Translations under genes and position numbers: made by a program | NCBI GenBank assembly: GCA_016218915.1 | Contig: JACRCQ010000050.1 | Location: 22,309-86,308, forward strand | Reading direction: 5' to 3' | Source of the DNA: Deltaproteobacteria bacterium | GTDB lineage: Bacteria > Myxococcota_A > Polyangia > Polyangiales > Polyangiaceae | DNA: 64,000 bases | The notes under the pieces: model-generated | Told to the model about the DNA's origin: nothing | What the model saw: only the letters and a program-made list of their open reading frames with translations | Database searches by the model: none | In this document: positions 18,673 to 27,450 of the stretch, one piece after another | Layout of the letters: every line of letters begins with the position of its first letter | Numbering within the stretch: position 1 is the first letter of the stretch

Positions 18673-20127
18673 GTGCCCCGCCAGGTGGAGAGCAGACGCG
18701 ACTTGTTGCGCGACGAATCCGGAAGGATCTCGTCCGGCGCCCCGGCGCTCGTCGCCCTTGCCTATCCGTCGCCCTACCACGTGGCCATGAGCTCGCTCGG
18801 CTTCCAGACGATCTACCGCGCGATCCAGCAATGCGGGACGTTCAGCTGCGAGCGCTTCGTTGCACCGGACCGAGCCATCGACTGGAACGATCCGCCCAGG
18901 CCTGTCTCGATCGAGTCGGCCCGCGCTCTGAGCGACTTTCCGGTGATCGCGCTGTCGGTCGCCTACGAGCTCGAGATTGCCGGGCTGGCTGGACTTCTTC
19001 ACGCAGCCGGGATCCCGCCACTGCGCCGGCAGCGCGACCCGCGCACGCCGCTCGTGATCGCGGGCGGCCCCCTGACCTTCTCCAACCCTCTGCCGCTTGG
19101 CGCGTTCGTGGACGCCATCGTGATGGGGGAGGCGGACGGGCTCGCAGTGGATGCGCTTCGCGCAGCGCTGGGATCCGAGGATCGCGACGGGCAGCTTCGC
19201 GCGCTCGCCGCGCTTCCCAACGTGATCGTGCCTGCGATCCATGGAGACTCGCTGCGTCCGTTGTGCCAGTGCGACGACGAGCTGCTTCCTGCCTGGGCGC
19301 CGATCCAGACGCCGCACACCGAGCTGCGCAACATGTTCCTGATCGAGGTGGTTCGAGGTTGCTCGCGCGGATGCCACTACTGCGTGATGCGTCGGAGCAC
19401 CAATTGCGGCATGCGAGTCATTCCGATCGAGCGCATCCTCGAGCGCATTCCTCAGGACGCGCGCCGCATCGGGCTCGTGGGAGCCTCGGTCAGCGATCAT
19501 CCGAAGGTCGCAGACCTGGTGGAGCAGCTCGCAGACCGCGGCGCACAGGTCGGCTTGTCGAGCCTGCGGCCGGATCGTATGTCCGAGCGCATGGTCGCCG
19601 CGCTCAAGCGCGCAGGCTACCGGACCCTGACCGCAGCCATGGACGGCGCGAGCGAGCGGCTGCGAAAGGCGGTGGATCGACGCACCACCGAGCAGCATCT
19701 GCTGCGCGTGGCGGAGCGAGCCCGCGCTTGCGGCATCGAGCGGCTCAAGCTCTACCTGATGGTGGGGCTGCCGACCGAGACCGACGACGACATCGAGGAG
19801 TGCGCGCACTTTGTCCGGGGTCTGTCCCGCACGCTTCCCATCTCGCTCGGAATCTCTCCGTTCTGCCCGAAGCGCAACACGCCCCTGGCAGACGCTCCCT
19901 TTGCGGGGGCGCGCGTGATCGAGCACCGCCTGTCGCTGCTGCGATCGCGGGTGAAGGGGCGTGCCGATGTGCGGGCAACGAGCACGCGGTGGGCATGGGT
20001 CGAGGCAGTGCTGGCGCGAGGGGGTCCTGACGAAGGGCAGGCCGTGCTCGAAGCCCTGCAAGAAGGCGGCTCCTTTGCGTCGTATCGTCGCGCCTTCGAA
20101 GGCCTTGGCCATAGCATGGAGAGCTAG
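18673..20127 (+). CDS. B12-binding-fold radical SAM protein
   Basis: About 484 residues from GTG 18673; a longer frame opens at 18565 but overlaps the divergent gene's leader. The N-terminal ~170 residues (ALVALAYPSPYHVAMSSLGF, SVAYELEIAGLAGLLHAAGI, PLVIAGGPLTFSNPLPL) resemble the Rossmann-like part of the uncharacterised rSAM family that is often fused to DUF2344. The radical SAM core has EVVRGCSRGCHYC with CxxxCxxC, then GLVGASVSDHP and LYLMVGLPTETDDDIE. It probably modifies an RNA or small molecule, but the substrate is unknown. A gene of unknown function starts eight bases after the stop. Confidence 0.8.
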   Translation: MPRQVESRRDLLRDESGRISSGAPALVALAYPSPYHVAMSSLGFQTIYRAIQQCGTFSCERFVAPDRAIDWNDPPRPVSIESARALSDFPVIALSVAYELEIAGLAGLLHAAGIPPLRRQRDPRTPLVIAGGPLTFSNPLPLGAFVDAIVMGEADGLAVDALRAALGSEDRDGQLRALAALPNVIVPAIHGDSLRPLCQCDDELLPAWAPIQTPHTELRNMFLIEVVRGCSRGCHYCVMRRSTNCGMRVIPIERILERIPQDARRIGLVGASVSDHPKVADLVEQLADRGAQVGLSSLRPDRMSERMVAALKRAGYRTLTAAMDGASERLRKAVDRRTTEQHLLRVAERARACGIERLKLYLMVGLPTETDDDIEECAHFVRGLSRTLPISLGISPFCPKRNTPLADAPFAGARVIEHRLSLLRSRVKGRADVRATSTRWAWVEAVLARGGPDEGQAVLEALQEGGSFASYRRAFEGLGHSMES

Positions 20128-20135
20128 GACCCGAC

Positions 20136-21233
20136 GTGCGCGCGCTCGTGCTCAACTCCACCCAGCCCAAGCATCCCCACGGAGGGCTGCCGTGGGTGGG
20201 TGCAACGCTCGGCGCCATCGAGGAGCTCGCCAGCCAGAAGCATTCGTTCATCGCATCGGTCGGCACGCTGGCCTGGGAGCTCGCGCTGTGGAAGATCGCT
20301 GCTGCCCGCGCCCCTGTGCACGTGCTCTGCCCCATTGCGCATGCGCAGGACGAGGAAGAAGCACGCCTGCAGATCGAGCGCGACTTCGACATCGACCCTG
20401 CGTTGGCGACCTGGCGATTCCTCCGTTCCGAGAAGCGATCGGAACGCCTCAAGGACACCTGGCTGCGTCGGGATGCAGCCGCGATCGATGCAGCGGAGCG
20501 GATCTTCCCGATCTCGATCCGGAGCAAGGGCAAGATGCATCTGGCGTTGCAGAGCAGCGCGCTGCGCGATCGGATCGATGGGCGCTACCAGATCCCCTAC
20601 GAGCGCGATCCTGAAGCGCGTCCGTGGCAGCTCCCTGCACAACGCGCTCTGGCCAGCCCTGGCATGCGCATGCTGCTGCACTTCACGCGCTCCTGCGACA
20701 CCCCCTGGCCAGGAGAGTCCAGGGCACGATTCTATGCAGCCATCGCGAAGAGCTCGGGTCGATATCCGAGGGATGCCTTCTCGACGCTGGTCCGGATCGT
20801 CGACGAGAGGTGCATCCGGGCGTCGACGTTTCGAATCCGCGGTCGGGGTGCCACGGTGTCGTTCACCGCGCTCGATCCGGCGGATGCACTTTCGCTCGTG
20901 CGATGGCGGAGCCGCTACGCGCGATTCGCGTTCGAGCCCTATGCGGTCGGGATCTCCTGGGAGGCAGCGGTTCGAGCTGGCGCCCAGCCTGTGGTCTACG
21001 ACCCGGGTGCAGCGCGCACCCTGGAGGGCACCGAGTCGGTGCTTCATCAAGGGCGAGGGGAAGCCGGCGGATGGGAAGCGGAGCAGGAGTGGAGAATCGA
21101 GGGCAACGTGGATCTCGCGGCGTTGGACCCGTCCGAGGTCGTGGTTCTCACTGCAACCGCAACGGAGGCGGATTCCCTGCGCTGTCGATGGCCGTTCCAG
21201 GTCAGGGATCTCGGCTGCACGCCAGCGCTGTAG
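20136..21233 (+). CDS. Protein of unknown function linked to the radical SAM gene
   Basis: 365 residues from GTG 20136, eight bases after the radical SAM stop, so probably cotranscribed and functionally linked. The first half is rich in Trp, Arg and Asp (TLAWELALWKIAAARAPVHVLCPIAHAQDEEEARLQI) and begins with VLNSTQPKHPHGGLPWVGATLGAIEELA. This looks like an alpha/beta cytosolic protein with no membrane segment. I do not recognise the family. Confidence 0.65.
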   Translation: MRALVLNSTQPKHPHGGLPWVGATLGAIEELASQKHSFIASVGTLAWELALWKIAAARAPVHVLCPIAHAQDEEEARLQIERDFDIDPALATWRFLRSEKRSERLKDTWLRRDAAAIDAAERIFPISIRSKGKMHLALQSSALRDRIDGRYQIPYERDPEARPWQLPAQRALASPGMRMLLHFTRSCDTPWPGESRARFYAAIAKSSGRYPRDAFSTLVRIVDERCIRASTFRIRGRGATVSFTALDPADALSLVRWRSRYARFAFEPYAVGISWEAAVRAGAQPVVYDPGAARTLEGTESVLHQGRGEAGGWEAEQEWRIEGNVDLAALDPSEVVVLTATATEADSLRCRWPFQVRDLGCTPAL

Positions 21234-21269
21234 CAACTGCTGGATAGCAGGGCGGACCGCGATGATGGT

Positions 21270-21701
21270 TCAGGGCGGAGGGCTCGAGAGCCAGGACCGG
21301 ACCGAAGGACGCGTCATCGCGATGATGCCGTAGATTCCGAACGGCGCGCAGCACACGGTGACAATCGATAGCCCCCAGAAGACCATGGTCGACGTGGCGG
21401 CCCAGGAGCGGCGTCGCATCAATCCCCAGGCGTTGATCGGGGCCCAGGCAAGATTGAGGACCGCGCAGACTGCCGGCATCGCCAGACCGATCCAGTGGCC
21501 GACCTGCCGACCCATGTCGTAGCTGGAGTGGGCCGGGGTGAGCATCGGGTGGTAGCGCGTGACCATCATCGCCACATTGAGCGCGACCGACAGCAGGGTG
21601 AGGAAGCTGAGACCGCAGAGCACGAAAAGCACCACGATTTGCACGGTGACGTGCACGGGTTGGCTGGCGGGAGGCGGGCCGTTCATGTCGGCCTGCACCA
21701 T
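21270..21701 (-). CDS. Small multi-pass membrane protein
   Basis: About 143 residues with four predicted membrane segments: VTVQIVVLFVLCGLSFLTLLSVA, LNVAMM-like continuation, IGLAMPAVCAVLNLAWAPI and TSTMVFWGLSIVTVCCAPFGIYGIIAM. The Trp/Leu-rich helices and short polar loops fit a small integral membrane protein of no assigned family. In-frame starts at 21725 (TTG), 21701 and 21686 (ATG) are possible. Convergent with the gene before it and divergent from the next. Confidence 0.55.
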   Translation of the reverse strand: MVQADMNGPPPASQPVHVTVQIVVLFVLCGLSFLTLLSVALNVAMMVTRYHPMLTPAHSSYDMGRQVGHWIGLAMPAVCAVLNLAWAPINAWGLMRRRSWAATSTMVFWGLSIVTVCCAPFGIYGIIAMTRPSVRSWLSSPPP

Positions 21702-21782
21702 GGCTGCTGTGAGGTGCTGAAGCAAGTGCCAGCAGTACTCGGGCCCGGGAATAGCAGTGAATGCCCGGGCGTAGCTGCTGTC

Positions 21783-22703
21783 ATGGCCGCGTCGCCACGA
21801 TCACGTCCTGCCACCTCTCCCCTTCTGCTCGTAGGCCTGCTTGCCGCGAGATGCGCGAATCCGCCGATGGTCGTCGACGCCGGCCCGCCTGCGCCGATGC
21901 GTGCGGCCAGCCCCGCGCCGTCGGTCGTGGTGAAGGCCCCTCCGACCTCCAGAGCTCTGCTCGGACGGGTCCCGACAACTTCGTTGTATCGCGTGATCGG
22001 TTGCGCTCCGGATCAACCTGGCCAGGCATGCGACCGCGCGCTCGACGGAGCAGTCGGGGAGGAAGTCGACTTCGGGGGAGGATTGCGCGGGAAGGTGACC
22101 GGGGTGGCTGAGCTGATCGACGGCGCTGGGGACAAGGTCCGCGCTTACAGGATCGAGCCTCCCCTCGATCAAGTGGCCGGCTATCCGGCAGGAGCTGCAG
22201 GTGTCGCAAAGAGTCCAGCATCGCGGACCGCGCTCGACGAAGCGACGTGGAGGTCGATCGAATCGCGGCACCGGGGCTATGCGCCGAGAGCAGCGTGGGC
22301 AACGCGCCACGCATTCCGGGTGGAAGCGATCCAATCCGATCTCGACGGTGATGGGACGCCCGATCGATTGGCTCTGAGCACGTTCGAGCAAACCCGGGGA
22401 AGCGAATCTGCCGTGACCCGCGTCTTGTGGGTCTCGATGGGGAACGGTCGGTTCGAGCCTGTGGACTTCTTTCCTGTGTGGAGCGTGGACCTTGCAGGCA
22501 CGGTCGACCTCGACGGAGACGGAGCGCAAGAGGTCCTCATGATCCGGTCCGAGGCCACAGGCGCACCGAGCCTTGCCATGGACTACGAGTACCGACTCCT
22601 ACGCACTCTACCGGGGCGTCCGTTGGCAACGATACCAGGCAAGCCGAGCCAGGGCTGGGTGGTGGCGGCAGAGCTCGAGGATCACGATCACTCCGACGAG
22701 TAG
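21783..22703 (+). CDS. Lipoprotein with FG-GAP/VCBS-like Asp-rich motifs
   Basis: 306 residues from ATG 21783. The N-terminus (SRPATSPLLLVGLLAARC) is a lipoprotein signal with lipobox AARC. The C-terminal half has two Ca-binding-like loops, SDLDGDGTPDRLAL and VDLDGDGAQEVLMI, typical of FG-GAP/VCBS repeats in secreted proteins. Function unknown; a surface location is inferred. Confidence 0.65.
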   Translation: MAASPRSRPATSPLLLVGLLAARCANPPMVVDAGPPAPMRAASPAPSVVVKAPPTSRALLGRVPTTSLYRVIGCAPDQPGQACDRALDGAVGEEVDFGGGLRGKVTGVAELIDGAGDKVRAYRIEPPLDQVAGYPAGAAGVAKSPASRTALDEATWRSIESRHRGYAPRAAWATRHAFRVEAIQSDLDGDGTPDRLALSTFEQTRGSESAVTRVLWVSMGNGRFEPVDFFPVWSVDLAGTVDLDGDGAQEVLMIRSEATGAPSLAMDYEYRLLRTLPGRPLATIPGKPSQGWVVAAELEDHDHSDE

Positions 22704-22732
22704 CTGGCCGGACACACGAGCTCTTGCACGCA

Positions 22733-24187
22733 CTACGACTCATCCGGCGCATCCATCCCGTACCATGATCCGGTCTCCGGCATCGCATCCGGGTCGACCG
22801 CTGATTCCTCTTCGTTCACGTCCGGGTCGTTCGCATCCGCGTCGGGCGCTGCTGCATCAGGAGAGTCGGGCGGGGCGTCGTAGGGAGGGACACCGTAGGC
22901 GTCCTGTGGTGTGAACTCGCCATACAGCGCCACATCCATGATCGGCGGAGCTTCTGCTGCATCTTGATCCATGGATGCGTCTTTGTGCTGGTAGCAGCCC
23001 GGTCCTGGACAGGCGATCCCATAGAAGTTCGCAGCTTCGTGCTGACTGCCGTCGCACCCAAGCCCCATGCTCGCCAGCACTGCTGCAGGCGCGATCGCCA
23101 TCGGAACGTAATGCCACTTGCGACGCCCCTTGGCCTGCGACGCGAGCGTGGCCACTCTGTGATAGCAGAACGGGTTCTCCCTACCCCCTTCGCACACGCG
23201 CATGCTCAGGCAGCCGCCCCGGCACACGGCCGCGTACTCGCAGGTACGGCAGAACCCGCCAAGGTCTGACAGGCTGAACGCGCGATTGTAGGCGAATGCA
23301 CGCTCGCGACGCCAGATGTCCCCCAGCGATTCGCGCATCAGGTTGCCTTCCGTCGCATGCGATGCCTGCAGCGACAAGCACCCTTTCACGCCGCCATCGG
23401 ACTCGATGCCGATGTGACGGCACCCCGCATAGCATCCTATCCAGTGCCTGGTCGGCGACGTTCGCGCATGACGGATCGTCTTCTCGAAAGGGCCGTAGTA
23501 TCCGACGTTGTCCGCCACACGGATGTCGATGCGCTTCTTGTCGATCAGACGGGCGATCGCAGGGATGACCTCGAGGAGATCCTCTGGGCGAATCTGCTCG
23601 GAGACGTTGTCGAGCAGGCTCCCCATCGCGGCGCCGATCTGGAGCTGCCAGCCGAACACGCGTCCCACGAGCTGATCATGGATCGCTTCAAGCTCTCGCA
23701 GGTTGCCACGGGTGATCGTGGTGATCGCTCCGACGGGCATCTTGTCGACCGCGCATTGGTCGATCAGCTCCATGACGCGATCGAACAGCCCTGGGAGCCC
23801 GCGCACCCGATCGTGCTCGTCCCGCAGGCCATCCACGCTCACGCCGAGGTTTGCCAGTCCCACGTCGCAGGCCTGGCGCACCAGCTCCTTGGACGCCCCC
23901 ACGCTGTTGGTGATCATGTTCATGCGAACGCCGAGACGCGCGCCTTCGGCGGCGATCGCCTGCCAGTGTGGCGACAGGGTCGGCTCGCCTCCCGAGAGCG
24001 TGATGCGTTCGCAGCCGAGTGCAGCGAGCTCGCGAACACCCCGGAGCATGGCGTCCCGAGGCATCTCGCCCGGCCTGGCGATTCCAGCCCGGGAGCCGCA
24101 GTGTCCGCAGCGCAGATTGCAGCGCAACGTGAGCTCCCAGGTGCACGTACGGGGAACCCTTGCCACCTGATCGATGATCTCACGCAT
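22733..24187 (-). CDS. Radical SAM/SPASM enzyme with lipoprotein-like C-terminal tail
   Basis: 484 residues from ATG 24187, which has GGAGG eight bases upstream. Radical SAM motif C23-x3-C27-x2-C30 (LRCNLRCGHC), then ERITLSGGEPTLS. A full SPASM set follows: GCYAGC, GGVKGC, and FCRTCEYAAVCRGGC to about residue 370. The last ~100 residues are separate: a basic run KGRRKWHY, a hydrophobic stretch ending SMGLGC like a lipoprotein signal, then a Tyr/Pro/Asp-rich tail with FYGIACPGPGCYQ and DAYGVPPYDAPPDSPDA and an Asp/Glu-rich end. SPASM enzymes modify peptides in several RiPP pathways; here the tail resembles a separate small lipoprotein fused in frame. The tail may be the substrate, but this is inference. 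Confidence 0.82.
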   Translation of the reverse strand: MREIIDQVARVPRTCTWELTLRCNLRCGHCGSRAGIARPGEMPRDAMLRGVRELAALGCERITLSGGEPTLSPHWQAIAAEGARLGVRMNMITNSVGASKELVRQACDVGLANLGVSVDGLRDEHDRVRGLPGLFDRVMELIDQCAVDKMPVGAITTITRGNLRELEAIHDQLVGRVFGWQLQIGAAMGSLLDNVSEQIRPEDLLEVIPAIARLIDKKRIDIRVADNVGYYGPFEKTIRHARTSPTRHWIGCYAGCRHIGIESDGGVKGCLSLQASHATEGNLMRESLGDIWRRERAFAYNRAFSLSDLGGFCRTCEYAAVCRGGCLSMRVCEGGRENPFCYHRVATLASQAKGRRKWHYVPMAIAPAAVLASMGLGCDGSQHEAANFYGIACPGPGCYQHKDASMDQDAAEAPPIMDVALYGEFTPQDAYGVPPYDAPPDSPDAAAPDADANDPDVNEEESAVDPDAMPETGSWYGMDAPDES

Positions 24188-24256
24188 GGTCGCCTCCTCA
24201 CCAGCATGCCCGGCCGGTTCATTGTGACACATCCGGCAGGGAGGCGCACTGGCCAG

Positions 24257-25897
24257 CTATCCTGGTATGCAAAGCCCGTTCGGGCCGCACACCAGCGTCA
24301 CGCCTTCAGGCTTTGGGCAGTCCTCGTTCGTGTTGCACTTGGGAATGCACGCCTTGCCGTTGGGTGAGTCAGAACAAGCGCAGCCAAGCGACGAGGGACA
24401 GGCGTCCGCGACCTCGCAGTCTGCTTGCGAGTTGCAGCTCTTGGGGCCGAGTCCACCGTCTGCTGGGGGCGGCCCGCCCTCCGGGGGTGGCGCTCCGTCC
24501 GGGGGCGGTCCGGCATCCTGCGAGCCGGCAGTGGCGCCGTTGCGCACGAGACGTACGTAGTTCTTGCCGCGAAGCACATCGCCCTGCGGACCGAGCCCGT
24601 AGGCAGTTCCTCCCCCGCAAATCTCTCCGATCACGGCGAGATTCGCAGGTGTCTTCGGATCGCTGCGCTGGGCGCCTGCGCCGTGGACGTCGCGAAGTGC
24701 GTAGCACGACGAAGAAGGCGTCTCCTTTTGCCAGCCCCCAGCTCTGCCAAAAGCGATGTAGACGCCAGCGCCCATGCCGTTGTAGGCCGCATGCGTCGTG
24801 GACGCCCAGTACCAGGGATAATCGGCCTGGCCGCCCTCGTTGGCCAGGGAGGTCGCATGGAAGACCGGATCCAGGGCGGCAGATTGCGTCGTATCCGGGG
24901 AGCGCGTGTAGTCGACGATGCTCTGCAGCTCCTTGGCGTTTGGCATGCGCCAGTCGTCATGACCGAGATGGCTCTCTGCGTTCTTCGTCTGAACCCATCC
25001 GAGCGCGCTCTGCCAATCGAGCGCAACGCCGCTGTCGTCCCTGGCCCACATCAATCCCGTGGCCTGGTCCGTGATCGTCTGGTCGCCGTGGTCCACGAAC
25101 GCATTCTTGCCATACGACGGATTGCCCCGGACGCACTGCACGAAGAAGGTCTTGTCCGCGCCGCCGGGCATGATCAGGTCGTAGCCCTTGATCCGCCCGT
25201 CCGCGAAGTTCACGCCAAAGAGCTGGTCCGAGCCGGTCCAGCTCTTGTTCACGTACATGGTGCTCGAAGCGTATTGCGAATCGATGATCCGCTCTCCTGC
25301 GCTCGTCTGGCCATAGGCGAACTTGAAGTACGCAGGATCGATGAATGGCGTGAGCGCAGAGGTGTCGTCGCCGGACAGGCCGCTCGGGTCTGTGCCCCGG
25401 AAGTCGATCAGCGAGTAGAGCTCCTTGATCGACGGCAGGCGCCAGTCCTCGAAGCCGCCGAGCTTCGAGGCGTTGATGCTCTGGCAGTGCGCAGCGGCGT
25501 TGGCGAACGTGAGCTTGTCGTCCACCGTGAGCGCGCCATCGCCGTTGGTGTCCGGGCTGCGCTGCCAGGTCAGACCGGTCACCTCGTCGTGCACCGTCAA
25601 CCCGTCGGCGCTCAGCGTGTAGGCGGGCGCGTTGCCGAGGTACTGGGCGTCCTGCCCGGACAATGGCGCCCCCGGGGCAGGACATGCCGACGCCGTGGTT
25701 GCGTCGTAGCAGTACACCTGCGCCGTATCCACGATGGGATAGGAGACTGCAGGCGCGCCTCCGCCAGCTCCAGCTGCTGCGCCGGAACCAGAGGAGCCTG
25801 CGCTTCCGCCCGCTCCTGAGGGGCTCGAGGTCGACTCGCCGCTGCAGGCGACCGCGAGCAAGGCAAGCATCGGGATCATGGTGGGGACTTTTGGCAT
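24257..25897 (-). CDS. Lipoprotein with two DUF1566 domains
   Basis: About 546 residues from ATG 25897 (GGAGG five bases upstream), with signal ending LAVAC and a Gly/Ser/Ala linker (GGSAGSSGSGAAAGAGGGA). Two DUF1566 (Lcl C-terminal-like) repeats follow: residues about 105-255 (LTWQRSPDTNGDGALTVDDK, WRLPSIKELYSLIDF) and about 270-410 (GLMWARDDSGVALDW, WRMPNAKELQSIVDY). The tail has two Cys-rich repeats (CEVADACPSSLGCACSD, CNTNEDCPKPEGVTLVCG). DUF1566 proteins are frequent surface or secreted proteins in deltaproteobacteria. No function is known. Confidence 0.8.
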   Translation of the reverse strand: MPKVPTMIPMLALLAVACSGESTSSPSGAGGSAGSSGSGAAAGAGGGAPAVSYPIVDTAQVYCYDATTASACPAPGAPLSGQDAQYLGNAPAYTLSADGLTVHDEVTGLTWQRSPDTNGDGALTVDDKLTFANAAAHCQSINASKLGGFEDWRLPSIKELYSLIDFRGTDPSGLSGDDTSALTPFIDPAYFKFAYGQTSAGERIIDSQYASSTMYVNKSWTGSDQLFGVNFADGRIKGYDLIMPGGADKTFFVQCVRGNPSYGKNAFVDHGDQTITDQATGLMWARDDSGVALDWQSALGWVQTKNAESHLGHDDWRMPNAKELQSIVDYTRSPDTTQSAALDPVFHATSLANEGGQADYPWYWASTTHAAYNGMGAGVYIAFGRAGGWQKETPSSSCYALRDVHGAGAQRSDPKTPANLAVIGEICGGGTAYGLGPQGDVLRGKNYVRLVRNGATAGSQDAGPPPDGAPPPEGGPPPADGGLGPKSCNSQADCEVADACPSSLGCACSDSPNGKACIPKCNTNEDCPKPEGVTLVCGPNGLCIPG

Positions 25898-26168
25898 CGG
25901 AACCTCCAGGACGAACGCAGGGCAGCGTGCGGGAACGTACAGCAACGATCGTGCCGAATCGAGCGCCCGACCGGATCCATGGCAATGCGCTGGAGTCTGG
26001 GACGTGTGGCAGCTGGGCATGGGCGCGAGGTGCGGATTCCGCCTGAGGAAGGTGCAGAATCCGCAGCACGGGGGGGGTCGAACGGGCGGGCGGCTCGCTC
26101 TTGCCAGACCTGGGGCTGGCTGTGGTTGCGTCGTGGCGCCCGGGCTCGGATCCGACTATGGACACGGG

Positions 26169-26765
26169 ATGATCAAGATCTACGGTTCCCCCATGTCGAG
26201 CGCGGGACGCTGCCTGTGGATGCTCGAGGAAGTCGGCGCCGCCTACGAATGCATCGAGCCCAACCTGCGCGATCCAGAGCAAAGGGCGCTCTACACGTCC
26301 GAGGTCTTCGCTGGCGGCAAGGTTCCGTACCTGGTCGACGAAGACGTGAAGCTGTTCGAGTCGATGGCGATCAACAACTACCTGGCGGCAAAGTACAAGC
26401 CGGAGCTGCTGGGTAGCGACCTGGTCGCGCGGGCGCTGATTGATCAGTGGTCGTTCTGGGCCATCTCCAACCTTCAGCCCGAGGCGATCAAGGTGTTGTT
26501 GCACAGCTCGATCCTACCCGAAACGCAGCGCGTGGCAGGTGAGGTGGAGGCTGGACGCAGCGGGTGTGCGCGATTCCTGGCGCAGCTCGAGGCGAGCCTG
26601 ACCCACGACTACCTGCTCGGAGACCAGTTCACAGCCGCTGATCTGAATTGCGGATCCGTGGTCAACCTCGCGTCGCGCGTGGGCATCCAGACTGGCCCCC
26701 GGGTGACCGCGTGGCTGGAGCGGCTGCGGGCGCGCCCGGCCTACAAGAAGGCGCTCGCGCACTGA
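26169..26765 (+). CDS. Glutathione S-transferase family protein
   Basis: 198 residues from ATG 26169. The thioredoxin-fold N-terminal domain (MIKIYGSPMSSAGRCLWMLEE, GGKVPYLVDEDVKLFESMAI) includes the Pro-cis motif KVPYL and the glutathione-contacting ESMAI. A helical C-terminal domain (QLEASLTHDYLLGDQFTAADL, GIQTGPRVTAWLERL) completes the GST fold. The catalytic Ser/Cys cannot be settled; SSAGRC places Ser or Cys at the usual site. It likely conjugates glutathione or has a related thiol role; the substrate is unknown. Confidence 0.88.
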   Translation: MIKIYGSPMSSAGRCLWMLEEVGAAYECIEPNLRDPEQRALYTSEVFAGGKVPYLVDEDVKLFESMAINNYLAAKYKPELLGSDLVARALIDQWSFWAISNLQPEAIKVLLHSSILPETQRVAGEVEAGRSGCARFLAQLEASLTHDYLLGDQFTAADLNCGSVVNLASRVGIQTGPRVTAWLERLRARPAYKKALAH

Positions 26766-26823
26766 GCGGTAGGCGCGCAGGGACCAGGACGAGGCAGGAG
26801 CGCTTGACGAGCGCGAGGGCGCC

Positions 26824-27450
26824 GTGAAACCATGCCTCATGAGGTTGGCTGCCCGTGCTTGCTGGGTGCTTGTGGCGTGTGCAGGATGCGTGGCGAGCCC
26901 ACACGCGGAGCCGCCGAGGCAAGCCTTGTCGGTTGCATCCGCAGGGTCGGCCAAGCCTTCTGCGCCGGTGGAAACACGCTCGTTTCTGATCGATGAAGCA
27001 AAGCTCGCCGTCGAGCTCCCCCCGCGCTGGAGGCTTGTCCGCAGAGAAGTGGAAGATGTCAGTGCCATTCAGTATGGCTTTGAGCGCGAGCCGGTGCAGG
27101 GCCGGGGAGGTCATGTCGCGCGGCCCTACGTCGGTGTCATCGTCAAGCCTCTCGCGCCCGAGGAGCGCAACGATGTCATTGCCTTCTCCACGCTGTGCAG
27201 GGCGCGAGTCCCCTTCGAGGTGATCCGAGTCTTCACCCGTCGCGACGGCATCCTAGGGCTGCAGAACGCGATCGGATACCGCGGCCGCACGCAGTACGAG
27301 GGGAATACCCACGAGATCTTCGTCGTTCACGCGCTGTTCCGCGACAAGGGGATCACCATCATCATGGACACCACGACCGAGGTGTTCCAGGAGGTGGAGC
27401 GCGAGCTTCTGCAGACACTCGTCAGCTTCCGGCATGTGGAGAATCCATGA
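26824..27450 (+). CDS. Lipoprotein of unknown function upstream of the Sel1 gene
   Basis: 208 residues from GTG 26824, or from ATG 26839 giving a shorter signal. The signal ends LVACAGC and the mature part has a beta-rich region (FLIDEAKLAVELPPRWRLV, HALFRDKGITIIMDTTTEVFQEVERELLQTL). Its stop overlaps the ATG of the Sel1 gene (ATGA), so the two form an operon. No recognised domain. Confidence 0.65.
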   Translation: MKPCLMRLAARACWVLVACAGCVASPHAEPPRQALSVASAGSAKPSAPVETRSFLIDEAKLAVELPPRWRLVRREVEDVSAIQYGFEREPVQGRGGHVARPYVGVIVKPLAPEERNDVIAFSTLCRARVPFEVIRVFTRRDGILGLQNAIGYRGRTQYEGNTHEIFVVHALFRDKGITIIMDTTTEVFQEVERELLQTLVSFRHVENP

